A DNA stretch of 64,000 nt. Origin: Streptomyces sp. NBC_01775. Lineage in GTDB: Bacteria; Actinomycetota; Actinomycetes; Streptomycetales; Streptomycetaceae. How positions within the stretch are numbered: the stretch's first letter is position 1; each line of letters opens with the position of its first letter. The notes beneath the pieces were generated by a model. The model saw only the letters and a program-made list of their open reading frames with translations, did no database searches and was not told the DNA's origin. Of this stretch, positions 18,036 to 26,333 are shown piece by piece. A program made the position numbers and the translations under genes. Where the stretch lies: NCBI RefSeq assembly GCF_035917675.1, contig NZ_CP109104.1, forward strand, positions 8,122,001 to 8,186,000, given 5' to 3'.

Positions 18036-21000
18036 ATGGCCTCGTCGCCGAGCAGTACCTCCACATCCTCCAACGCTGCCCCGAGCCGGGCTGATGCCTT
18101 GCGGGAGGCTTTTGCCTCGCGTGTGGTGGTGGCTGACGGGGCGATGGGGACGATGATTCAGGCGCAGGATCCGTCGTTGGATGATTTTCAGCAGCTTGAG
18201 GGCTGTAACGAGATTTTGAATGTGACGCGTCCGGACATTATTCGTGCGGTGCATCGGGAGTATTTCGCCGCGGGTGTGGACTGTGTGGAGACGAATACCT
18301 TTGGTGCGAATCATGCGGCGCTGGGGGAGTACGACATCGCTGGGCGGATCTTCGAGCTTTCGGAGACGGGGGTGGCGATCGCGCGGGAGGTGGCGGAGGA
18401 GTTCGAGTCCGGTGACGGGCGGGTGCGGTGGGTGCTGGGGTCGATGGGGCCGGGGACGAAGCTGCCGACGTTGGGGCATGCGCCGTACGGGGTGTTGCGG
18501 GACGCGTATCAGGAGAATGCGGAGGGGATGATCGCGGGGGGTGCGGATGCGCTGCTGGTGGAGACGACGCAGGATCTGTTGCAGACGAAGGCGTCGGTGA
18601 TCGGTGCGCGGCGGGCGTTGGATGCGGTGGGGGTGGGTTTGCCGTTGCTGGTGTCGGTGACGGTGGAGACGACCGGGACGATGCTGCTGGGTTCGGAGAT
18701 CGGTGCGGCGTTGACGGCGTTGGAGCCGTTGGGTATCGACATGATCGGGCTGAATTGCGCGACGGGTCCGGCGGAGATGAGTGAGCATCTGCGTTATCTG
18801 GCGCGGCATTCGCGTATTCCGGTGTCGTGCATGCCGAATGCGGGGCTGCCGGTGCTGGGGAAGGATGGTGCGCATTATCCGTTGACTCCGGGTGAGCTGG
18901 CGGATGCGCATGAGGGTTTTGTGCGGGATTACGGGCTCTCGCTGGTGGGCGGCTGCTGCGGCACCACGCCCGAGCACCTGCGGCAGCTGGTCGAGCGGGT
19001 GCGCGGGGCCCAGCCGACCGAGCGCACACCGCAGCCCGAGCCGGGTGCCGCCTCGCTCTACCAGGCGGTGCCGTTCCGGCAGGACAACTCGCACATGGCG
19101 ATCGGTGAGCGGACGAACGCGAACGGGTCGAAGAAGTTCCGGGAGGCCATGCTGGAGGGCCGCTGGGACGACTGCGTGGAGATGGCCCGCAACCAGATCC
19201 GTGAAGGCGCCCACATGCTCGACCTGTGCGTCGACTACGTCGGCCGCGACGGTGTGGCCGACATGAAGGAGCTGGCCGGGCGCTTCGCCACCGCTGCGAC
19301 CCTCCCCATCGTGCTGGACTCGACCGAGGTCGACGTGATCCAGGCGGGGCTGGAGTGCCTCGGTGGCCGTGCCGTCATCAACTCCGTCAACTACGAGGAC
19401 GGCGACGGCCCCGCCTCCCGGTTCGCCAAGGTCTCCGCGCTCGCTCGTGAGCACGGCGCCGCGCTGATCGCCCTCACCATCGACGAGGAGGGCCAGGCCC
19501 GTACGGTCGAGCACAAGGTCGCCATCGCCGAACGGATCATCGACGACCTCACCGGCAATTACGGTATCCGTGAGTGCGACATCCTCATCGACACGCTGAC
19601 CTTCACGATCTGTACCGGTCAGGAGGAGTCGCGCAAGGACGGCGTCAACACCATCGGAGCCATTCGTGAGCTGAAGAGGCGCCGTCCGGAGGTGCAGACG
19701 ACCCTGGGCCTGTCGAACATCTCCTTCGGCCTGAATCCCGCCGCCCGCGTCGTGTTGAATTCGGTGTTCCTGGACGAGTGTGTGAAGGCGGGCCTGGATT
19801 CGGCGATCGTGCACGCCAGCAAGATCCTCCCGATCGCCCGTCTGGAGGAGGAACAGGTCAGCACCGCGCTCGACCTCATCTACGACCGGCGAGCCGAGGG
19901 CTACGATCCGCTCCAGAAGCTGATGGCGCTGTTCGAGGGCGTCGACATGAAGTCGATGAAGGAGGGCAAGGCCGAGGAACTGGCGGCCCTCCCGTTGGAC
20001 GAGCGGTTGCAGCGGCGCGTGATCGACGGGGAGAAGAACGGCCTGGAGGCCGACCTGGATGAGGCGCTGGAGTCGCGGCCGGCGCTGGCGATCGTCAACG
20101 ACACGCTGCTGGCCGGGATGAAGGTCGTGGGCGAGCTGTTCGGCTCCGGGCAGATGCAGCTTCCGTTCGTGCTCCAGTCCGCCGAGATCATGAAGACGGC
20201 GGTGGCCTATCTGGAGCCGCACATGGAGAAGACCGACGATGACGGCAAGGGCACGATCGTGCTGGCCACCGTGCGCGGTGACGTCCATGACATCGGTAAG
20301 AATCTCGTGGACATCATTTTGTCCAACAACGGCTACACCGTTGTCAATCTCGGTATCAAGCAGCCTGTTTCGGCGATTTTGGAGGCCGCTGAGGAGAACA
20401 AGGCGGATGTGATCGGGATGTCGGGGCTGTTGGTGAAGTCCACGGTGATCATGAAGGAGAACCTGGAGGAGCTGAACCAGCGCAAGATGGCGGCTGATTT
20501 CCCCGTCATTCTCGGTGGCGCTGCCCTGACCCGTGCCTATGTCGAGCAGGATCTGCACGAGGTCTACGAGGGCGAGGTCCGCTACGCCAAGGACGCCTTC
20601 GAAGGGCTGAGCCTCATGGACGCCCTCATGGGAGTGAAGCGCGGCGTCCCCGGCGTCGAACTGCCGCCGCTCAAGCAGCGCCGGGTACCCAAGCGCGACC
20701 TCCAGATCGCCGAGCCCGAGGTCAACGACGGCTCGATCCGCTCGGACGTGGCCACCGACAACCCCGTCCCCGAGCCCCCGTTCTGGGGCACCCGCGTCAT
20801 CAAGGGCCTCAACCTGCGCGACTACGCCTCGTGGGTCGATGAAGGTGCCCTGTTCAAGGGGCAGTGGGGGCTGAAGGAGTCCCGCAAGGGTGACGGGCCC
20901 TCCTACGAGGAGCTGGTGGAGACGGAGGGACGGCCGCGCCTTCGCGGGTGGCTGGATCAGCTCCAGTCGCAAAACCTGCTGGAGTCGGCCGTGGTCTACG

Positions 21001-21560
21001 GCTACTTCCCCTGCCACTCCAAGGGCGATGACCTCATCCTGCTCAACGAGGACGGCTCCGAGCGCACCCGCTTCACCTTCCCCCGCCAGCGCCGGGGACG
21101 CCGCCTGTGCCTGGCCGACTTCTTCCGCCCCGAGGAATCCGGCGAAACCGACGTCGTCGGCCTCCAGGTCGTGACGATCGGCTCCAAGGTGGACACCGCC
21201 GCCGCTGAGCTGTTCGCGAACAACAACTACCGGGACTACATGGAGCTGCACGGGGTCTCCGTCCAGCTGGCCGAGGCCCTGGCCGAGTTCTGGCACGCCA
21301 GGGTCCGCTCCGAGCTGGGCTTCGCGAAGGAGGACCCGGACGCGATGGCAGGGATGTTCGATTTGAAGTACCGGGGTGCCCGCTTCTCGCTGGGCTACGG
21401 CGCCTGCCCGAACCTGGAGGACCGCGCCAAGATCGCCGACCTGCTCCAGCCCGGACGCATCGGCGTCGAACTGTCCGAGGAGTTCCAGCTCCACCCCGAA
21501 CAGTCCACCGACGCGATCGTCATCCACCACCCCGAAGCGAAGTACTTCAACGCCCGCTGA
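18036..21560 (+). CDS. metH: Cobalamin-dependent methionine synthase
   Basis: The 1174-residue enzyme transfers methyl from 5-methyltetrahydrofolate to homocysteine through cobalamin. The homocysteine domain ends with the zinc cysteines in GGCCGTT (about residue 307). The pterin domain follows (about 345-620), then the B12 domain with the axial-histidine motif DVHDIGKN near residue 750 and the AdoMet reactivation domain with YGACP near residue 1122. ATG at 18036 follows CAGGGAG. Codon use is mosaic: about 18085-18945 and 20295-20540 prefer G or T in third positions while the rest prefers C. No cobalamin riboswitch was recognised upstream. Confidence 0.97.
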   Translation: MASSPSSTSTSSNAAPSRADALREAFASRVVVADGAMGTMIQAQDPSLDDFQQLEGCNEILNVTRPDIIRAVHREYFAAGVDCVETNTFGANHAALGEYDIAGRIFELSETGVAIAREVAEEFESGDGRVRWVLGSMGPGTKLPTLGHAPYGVLRDAYQENAEGMIAGGADALLVETTQDLLQTKASVIGARRALDAVGVGLPLLVSVTVETTGTMLLGSEIGAALTALEPLGIDMIGLNCATGPAEMSEHLRYLARHSRIPVSCMPNAGLPVLGKDGAHYPLTPGELADAHEGFVRDYGLSLVGGCCGTTPEHLRQLVERVRGAQPTERTPQPEPGAASLYQAVPFRQDNSHMAIGERTNANGSKKFREAMLEGRWDDCVEMARNQIREGAHMLDLCVDYVGRDGVADMKELAGRFATAATLPIVLDSTEVDVIQAGLECLGGRAVINSVNYEDGDGPASRFAKVSALAREHGAALIALTIDEEGQARTVEHKVAIAERIIDDLTGNYGIRECDILIDTLTFTICTGQEESRKDGVNTIGAIRELKRRRPEVQTTLGLSNISFGLNPAARVVLNSVFLDECVKAGLDSAIVHASKILPIARLEEEQVSTALDLIYDRRAEGYDPLQKLMALFEGVDMKSMKEGKAEELAALPLDERLQRRVIDGEKNGLEADLDEALESRPALAIVNDTLLAGMKVVGELFGSGQMQLPFVLQSAEIMKTAVAYLEPHMEKTDDDGKGTIVLATVRGDVHDIGKNLVDIILSNNGYTVVNLGIKQPVSAILEAAEENKADVIGMSGLLVKSTVIMKENLEELNQRKMAADFPVILGGAALTRAYVEQDLHEVYEGEVRYAKDAFEGLSLMDALMGVKRGVPGVELPPLKQRRVPKRDLQIAEPEVNDGSIRSDVATDNPVPEPPFWGTRVIKGLNLRDYASWVDEGALFKGQWGLKESRKGDGPSYEELVETEGRPRLRGWLDQLQSQNLLESAVVYGYFPCHSKGDDLILLNEDGSERTRFTFPRQRRGRRLCLADFFRPEESGETDVVGLQVVTIGSKVDTAAAELFANNNYRDYMELHGVSVQLAEALAEFWHARVRSELGFAKEDPDAMAGMFDLKYRGARFSLGYGACPNLEDRAKIADLLQPGRIGVELSEEFQLHPEQSTDAIVIHHPEAKYFNAR

Positions 21561-21592
21561 GGCTGATCGTCGTACACTGTTCGGTCCGGTAC

Positions 21593-21633
21593 AGGCCGGT
21601 TGTCCTTTCCCGCCGGGAAGGGACAACCGGCCT
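21593..21633 (+). terminator. Intrinsic terminator after metH
   Basis: AGGCCGGTTGTCC and its exact complement bracket a further TTCCC/GGGAA stem, giving a nearly perfect 19-bp hairpin with a 3-base loop. It is followed by CTTCTCGTCCCTC. It separates metH from the HAD gene, which starts 27 bases downstream. Confidence 0.9.
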
Positions 21634-21659
21634 TCTCGTCCCTCTGGAGGTGTTCGCGG

Positions 21660-22361
21660 ATGGCCGATTCTCTCCCCGCCGTCAGCACTCTTACAGCCGA
21701 AGAGCCCGCACTCCAGGCTGTGCTGCTCGATATGGACGGCACCCTGGTCGACACCGAGGACTTCTGGTGGGACGCGGAGGTGGAGGTCTTCGCCGAGCTG
21801 GGCCACCACCTGCGCGAGGAGTGGCGCACGGTCGTGGTGGGCGGGCCCATGTCGCGCAGCGCCGGCTTCCTGATCGAGGCCACGGCCGCCGACATCCCGC
21901 TGGACGAGCTGAGCATCCTGCTGAACAACAAGTTCGTCGAACGGATCGAACGCGGCGTCCCGTTGATGCCGGGCGCCCGCAGGCTGCTCGCCGAGCTGGC
22001 AGCGCACCGTATCCCCGCCGCTCTCGTGTCCGCCTCGCACCGCACCGTCGTGGACCGCATGCTCGGCTCGCTCGGCCCGGAGAACTTCGCCTTCACCGTC
22101 GCGGGCGACGAGCTGCCCCGTACGAAGCCGCATCCGGACCCGTATCTGATGGCGGCCCGCCGACTGGGTGTCGATCCCGGGCGCTGCGCCGTGCTGGAGG
22201 ACACGGCCACCGGCGTCGCGGCGGCCGAGGCCGCGGGGTGCCATGTCGTCGCGGTGCCCTCCATCGCGCCGATCAAGCCCAAGTCGGGGCGCACGGTGGT
22301 CAGTTCGCTCGAAGAAGTCGATCTCTCCTTTCTGCGCTCCCTGGTCCTGGTCCCGCGCTGA
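21660..22361 (+). CDS. HAD-superfamily phosphatase (beta-phosphoglucomutase/GPH-like)
   Basis: The 233-residue protein carries the HAD nucleophile motif DMDGTLVDTED near residue 23, a threonine/serine motif in LVSASHR, a lysine in RTKPHPDPYL and the acidic motif VLEDTATG. The helical cap places it among small phosphosugar phosphatases or mutases. ATG at 21660 follows GGAGG. It sits right after the metH terminator, so an own promoter or read-through is needed. The substrate cannot be read from sequence. Confidence 0.88.
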   Translation: MADSLPAVSTLTAEEPALQAVLLDMDGTLVDTEDFWWDAEVEVFAELGHHLREEWRTVVVGGPMSRSAGFLIEATAADIPLDELSILLNNKFVERIERGVPLMPGARRLLAELAAHRIPAALVSASHRTVVDRMLGSLGPENFAFTVAGDELPRTKPHPDPYLMAARRLGVDPGRCAVLEDTATGVAAAEAAGCHVVAVPSIAPIKPKSGRTVVSSLEEVDLSFLRSLVLVPR

Positions 22362-22759
22362 ATCGGTCTTGTTCGGGTAAGGCTTTCCTGAGTTTCCCGC
22401 AGGTGTGAACCCAGGGCATCTGAGTGATCATTTTCAGTAGCGGAGAAATCCCGAATTCAGGTGTCCGGTGCGAGAATTGCTTCAGTGACGTTCCTCACGT
22501 TCTGCCACCTCGGCAGTGGCCCTGACCTGTGATGCCTGTGTGACGGGTGGGGGAATTGTCCTTCCCAAGTGTCCGTATTGATGATCGACGCGAGATACGT
22601 TCCCACGTCCGGATAGCGGACAGGATGCTCTTGGTTCCTCTGAGTGAAAGCGTTCCCATGGCCTGCGTTTCAGAGGCGTTCCCGCGTGGCGATTAATGTC
22701 GTTGTACCGGCCACTTTCACCCCTGCAACAAACCCGGCCGGGCGAGGAGATCGTCGACC
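22362..22759. promoter_or_regulatory. 398-base noncoding region upstream of a solute-binding lipoprotein
   Basis: The stretch is visibly less GC-rich than its surroundings and has no convincing ORF. It contains CCTCTGA (22637-22643) and TCAGAGG (22670-22676), a 7-base inverted repeat with a 26-base interval. GAGGAG at the end serves the downstream ATG. The length leaves room for regulation, but I cannot assign a specific factor. Confidence 0.4.
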
Positions 22760-24358
22760 ATGAACCGTAAAACTGTGGTGCTGCCCGTGCTCGCGGGGCT
22801 TCTCACGCCCGTGCTCGCCGGCTGCGGGTCCGAGCAAGGCGAAGGCGGGGACGGTGACGCCATCGTCGTCGGCACGACGGACCGCTTCGTGGCCAACAAG
22901 GAGACACCGGCGCCCTTCGACCCGGCCGCCGCCTACGACGTCGCCGCGTGGGGCGTCATGCGGAACACCTTCCAGACGCTCGTCAAGCTGCCCCGCACCG
23001 GCACCGAGCCCGAGATGGACGCCGCCCGCAAGTGCGGCTTCACCGACGCGCAGAACGAGCAGTACCGCTGCACGCTGCGCGAGGGGCTCAGCTTCTCCAA
23101 CGGGCACAAGGTGGACGCCAAGGACGTCGCGTTCTCCCTTGAGCGCGTGCTGCGGATCAAGCACCCCGGCGGCCCCTCGTCCCTCTTCGCCAACCTCGAC
23201 CGGGTCGAGGCCACCGGAGAGCGCGAGGTCGTCTTCCACCTGAAGAAGCCGGACGCGACCTTCCCGTACAAGCTCAGCACCCCGGCCGCCGCCATCGTCG
23301 ACAGCCAGACCTACCCGGCCCGCTCCCTCGCCAAGGGCTACAAGCTGACCGGGTCGGGCCCGTACGCGCTCGACAGCTTCAGCGCGAAGGACGGCACCGC
23401 CACGCTCGGCAAGAACCCGCACTACGGGGGCGGCCTCAACCTGCACAACGAGCAGATCGAGCTGCGCTTCTTCAACGGCTCGAACAGCATGGAGAAGGCG
23501 CTCAAGGCGGGCGACATCGACGTCATGAGCCGCACCATCTCGCCCAGCCAGGTCGACGAGCTGGGCATGGCCAGGAACAAGGGCATCGAACTCGTCGAGC
23601 AGCCGGGCCAGGAGATCCGCTACCTCGCCTTCAACATGAAGGCCCCGACGACGCGCAAGAAGGCGGTCCGCCAGGCCATGGCGCAGCTCATCGACCGGCA
23701 GAAGATCGTCAAGGACGCCTACGACCGCAGCACCCAGCCCCTCTACAGCCTCGTGCCCGCGGGTCTGCCGGCGCACCGCAACTCGTTCTTCAACACCTAC
23801 GGCGAGCCCGACAAGGCGGCGGCCAAGCGCACCCTGGAGCACGCCGACATCCACAGCCCCGTCAAGCTCACCCTCAACTACACCTCGGACCACTACGGCG
23901 ACGCGACCGCCAAGGAGTTCGCCACCCTCAAGAAGCAGCTCAACGACAGCGGACTGTTCGACGTGAAGACCAAGGGCGTCAAGTGGGACGCGTACCGCCC
24001 GGCCGCCACCAGCGGCAAGTACGAGGTCTACGGCTACGGCTGGTACGCCGACTTCCCGGATGCCGACAATTTCATCGCCCCCTTCTTCGAGAAGGACAAC
24101 TTCCTGGGCTCGAAGTACAGCAACAGCGAGATCCGCGACAAGATCGTCCCGCAGACCCGCCGTCAGACCGACCGGGCCGGCACCACCGACGCCTTCGGCC
24201 GCGCCCAGGACATCATCGCCAAGGACGTCCCGATGCTGCCGCTGTGGCAGGGCAAGCAGTACCTTGCGGCCCGCGACGACATCACCGGCACCGAGTGGGC
24301 GCTCAACTCCGCCTCGGTGCTCCAGCTCTGGGAGCTGGGCCGAGGCACGGATGACTGA
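22760..24358 (+). CDS. Solute-binding lipoprotein, oligopeptide type (SBP_bac_5), without a transporter
   Basis: The 532-residue protein has a lipoprotein signal ending in LAGC (cysteine near residue 22) and a family 5 binding fold (YRCTLREGLSFSNGHKVDAKDVAFSLERV; later YGYGWYADFPDADNFIAPFF). No permease or ATPase gene adjoins it, so it must feed a transporter encoded elsewhere or act as an orphan receptor. It has its own long upstream region and a strong terminator, so it is monocistronic. It is not closely similar to the binding protein at 6865 beyond family features. Confidence 0.9.
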   Translation: MNRKTVVLPVLAGLLTPVLAGCGSEQGEGGDGDAIVVGTTDRFVANKETPAPFDPAAAYDVAAWGVMRNTFQTLVKLPRTGTEPEMDAARKCGFTDAQNEQYRCTLREGLSFSNGHKVDAKDVAFSLERVLRIKHPGGPSSLFANLDRVEATGEREVVFHLKKPDATFPYKLSTPAAAIVDSQTYPARSLAKGYKLTGSGPYALDSFSAKDGTATLGKNPHYGGGLNLHNEQIELRFFNGSNSMEKALKAGDIDVMSRTISPSQVDELGMARNKGIELVEQPGQEIRYLAFNMKAPTTRKKAVRQAMAQLIDRQKIVKDAYDRSTQPLYSLVPAGLPAHRNSFFNTYGEPDKAAAKRTLEHADIHSPVKLTLNYTSDHYGDATAKEFATLKKQLNDSGLFDVKTKGVKWDAYRPAATSGKYEVYGYGWYADFPDADNFIAPFFEKDNFLGSKYSNSEIRDKIVPQTRRQTDRAGTTDAFGRAQDIIAKDVPMLPLWQGKQYLAARDDITGTEWALNSASVLQLWELGRGTDD

Positions 24359-24423
24359 CCGGCCCGGCCGGCCGGTCGGCCCGGTGAACGCAACCGGGCG
24401 CGCAACCGGATGACCGGATGAAA

Positions 24424-24471
24424 GGAGCCCCCGGGCGGACAGCGCCTGCGCACTGTCCACCCGGGGGCTCC
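24424..24471. terminator. Terminator after the solute-binding lipoprotein gene
   Basis: A 19-bp stem (GGAGCCCCCGGG, one mismatch, GGACAG and the complement) encloses a 10-base loop. It lies between two convergent genes and can act in both directions. Confidence 0.88.
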
Positions 24472-24490
24472 CGACGTTCCCGGCCTCGGC

Positions 24491-24538
24491 CGACGTCCCG
24501 ACGTCCCGACGTCCCGACGTCCCGACGTCCCGACGTCA
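24491..24538. repeat. Six tandem copies of the 8-mer CGACGTCC
   Basis: Five perfect copies and a sixth ending in A lie between the terminator and the 3' end of the response regulator gene. Each copy contains the palindrome GACGTC, so the array is a ladder of self-complementary sites spaced 8 bases apart. Confidence 0.95.
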
Positions 24539-24562
24539 GCGGCGGGCGCCGGCGGCTACGGC

Positions 24563-25234
24563 CTACGGCGCGCCCGGCCGCACCAGCCCGCTCTCGTAGG
24601 CGTACACCGCCGCCTGTACGCGGTCGCGCAGTCCCAGCTTGGTCAGCACATGGCCCACATGCGTCTTGACCGTCGTCTCGCTCACGAACAGATCGGCCGC
24701 GATCTCCGCGTTGGACAGCCCGCGCGCCACCAGCTTCAGCACCTCGACCTCACGCTCGGTCAGCTGGTGCAGGGTGTCCGGCACCGCCTCCTCGCCCGAG
24801 GGCAGCTTGCCCGCGTACTTGTCCAGCAGCCTGCGTGTGATGCTCGGCGCCAGCATCGCCTCGCCCGCGGCCACCACCCGGATGGCCTGCACCAGCTCAC
24901 CGGCGGGCGCGTCCTTCAGCAGGAAGCCGCTCGCGCCCGCCCGCAGCGCCTCCACGACGTATTCGTCCAGATCGAAGGTCGTCAGCACCAGCACCTTCGC
25001 CGGGCCGTCCTTGGCCGGACCCGTGATCCTGCGGGTCGCCTCCACCCCGTCCATCCGCGGCATCCGGATGTCCATGAGGACCACGTCGGGCTGGAGCGCC
25101 CGCACCTGGTCGAGCGCCTGCAAGCCGTCACCGGCCTCACCCACGACCGCAATGTCCTGCTCGGCCTCCAGGATCATCCGGAAGCCGGTGCGCAGCAGTG
25201 GCTGGTCATCCACCAGCAGTACGCGGATTGCCAC
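24563..25234 (-). CDS. NarL/LuxR-type response regulator
   Basis: The 223-residue protein has a receiver domain (VLLVDDQPLLRTGFRMIL, phospho-aspartate in DVVLMDIRMPRMDG, later lysine in LLKDAPAG) and a C-terminal LuxR helix-turn-helix (LTEREVEVLKLVARGLSNAEIAADLFVSETTVKTHVGHVL). The GTG at 25234 follows GGAGGA; the frame upstream to 25333 is not supported. No histidine kinase gene lies nearby, so it is an orphan in this window. Confidence 0.92.
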   Translation of the reverse strand: MAIRVLLVDDQPLLRTGFRMILEAEQDIAVVGEAGDGLQALDQVRALQPDVVLMDIRMPRMDGVEATRRITGPAKDGPAKVLVLTTFDLDEYVVEALRAGASGFLLKDAPAGELVQAIRVVAAGEAMLAPSITRRLLDKYAGKLPSGEEAVPDTLHQLTEREVEVLKLVARGLSNAEIAADLFVSETTVKTHVGHVLTKLGLRDRVQAAVYAYESGLVRPGAP

Positions 25235-25277
25235 GGGGAACTCCTCCAGAGGGCGGCAGCGGTCCCCCCATTCTTGC

Positions 25278-26204
25278 CTAGTCGCCCTCGCCCCGGCCCG
25301 CTGCCCCTTCAGTGGCGGAATCCACCCCATCACCGGCGGATTCCGAACCCTCCTGCGGCGACCTCGGCTCGGGCAGTCTCGGCTGAATCATCAGCGGATA
25401 GGGCGGGGGAGTGCCGCCGAACTCCGGGCAGTGCGCCTGGTGGTCGCACCAGTCGCACAGCTTGCCCGGCTTGGGCCGCCAGTCGCCCGTCTCCGTCGCG
25501 CGGGTGATCGCGTCCCACAGAGCCAGCAGCTTGCGCTCCACACCCCGCAGATCGCTCTCGTCGGGGTCGTAGGTGAGCACGTCACCGCTGCCGAGGAAGA
25601 CCAGCTGCAAACGCTTGGGCACCACGCCCCGCAGCCGCCACAGCACCAGCGCGTAGAACTTCATCTGGAAGAGCGGCCCGTCCACGTACTCGGGGCGGGG
25701 CGCCTTCCCCGTCTTGTAGTCGACGATCCGCACCTCACCCGTAGGGGCGATGTCGACGCGGTCGATGATCCCGCGCAGCCGCAGGCCGGACTCCAGCCGC
25801 GCCTCCACGAACAGCTCGCGCTCGGCGGGCTCCAGCCGCGTGGGGTCCTCCAGCGTGAACCATCGCTCGACCAGCTGCTCCGCCTCCGTCAGCCACTGCG
25901 CCAGACGGGCCCCGTCCTGCGTGTCCTCGGCGAACAGCTCCGCCAGCTCCGGGCGCTTGGCCAGCAGCCGCTCCCACTCCCCGGCGACCAGGGAGCGGGC
26001 ACGCGGCGCGCTGCGCTCCTGAGCCGGAGCGTCGAAGAGTCTTTCCAGCACCGCGTGCACCACCGTCCCCCGAGTGGCGGCGGCGGAGGGCTTCTCCGGC
26101 AGTTTGTCGATCACTCGGAAGCGGTAGAGCAGCGGGCACTGCATGAAGTCGCCCGCCCGGGAGGGCGAGAGCGAGGTCGGCGGTGTGGCCGCGCTGGTTC
26201 TCAT
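25278..26204 (-). CDS. RecB/Cas4-like PD-(D/E)XK nuclease with iron-sulfur cysteines
   Basis: The 308-residue protein shows the nuclease motif GEVRIVDYKTGKAP (catalytic D and K) near residue 160. It has an early cysteine in MQCPLLYRF (C23) and a C-terminal CDWCDHQAHC group, together matching the four-cysteine cluster of AddB/Cas4-type nucleases. Small RecB-family exonucleases of this type are widespread in actinomycetes and are thought to act in DNA repair. No Shine-Dalgarno precedes the ATG; a TAGGGT hexamer 8 bases upstream suggests a leaderless mRNA. It is divergent from the site-2 protease gene. Confidence 0.88.
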   Translation of the reverse strand: MRTSAATPPTSLSPSRAGDFMQCPLLYRFRVIDKLPEKPSAAATRGTVVHAVLERLFDAPAQERSAPRARSLVAGEWERLLAKRPELAELFAEDTQDGARLAQWLTEAEQLVERWFTLEDPTRLEPAERELFVEARLESGLRLRGIIDRVDIAPTGEVRIVDYKTGKAPRPEYVDGPLFQMKFYALVLWRLRGVVPKRLQLVFLGSGDVLTYDPDESDLRGVERKLLALWDAITRATETGDWRPKPGKLCDWCDHQAHCPEFGGTPPPYPLMIQPRLPEPRSPQEGSESAGDGVDSATEGAAGRGEGD

Positions 26205-26333
26205 GGGGTAAGACCCTACGGCTCACCACTGACAAGGGACACTTACCATCGACGGCAGACCCCCTCGCACCGCATGATCGTCAAGGCCGCGCGGAGCAGC
26301 GGGGTGTGAGAGGGCAGCAGCAGAGGGGAACCC

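Noticed and set aside
17961..22244. 1427-codon open frame on the minus strand opposite metH
   Set aside because: It lies antisense to a clear metH and HAD gene, shows no domain, and arises because GC-rich coding DNA lacks stops in the mirrored frame.
24491..24538. Possible CRISPR-like array
   Set aside because: The units are 8 bases with no spacers; no cas genes are present. The RecB/Cas4-like nuclease nearby is a stand-alone repair-type protein.
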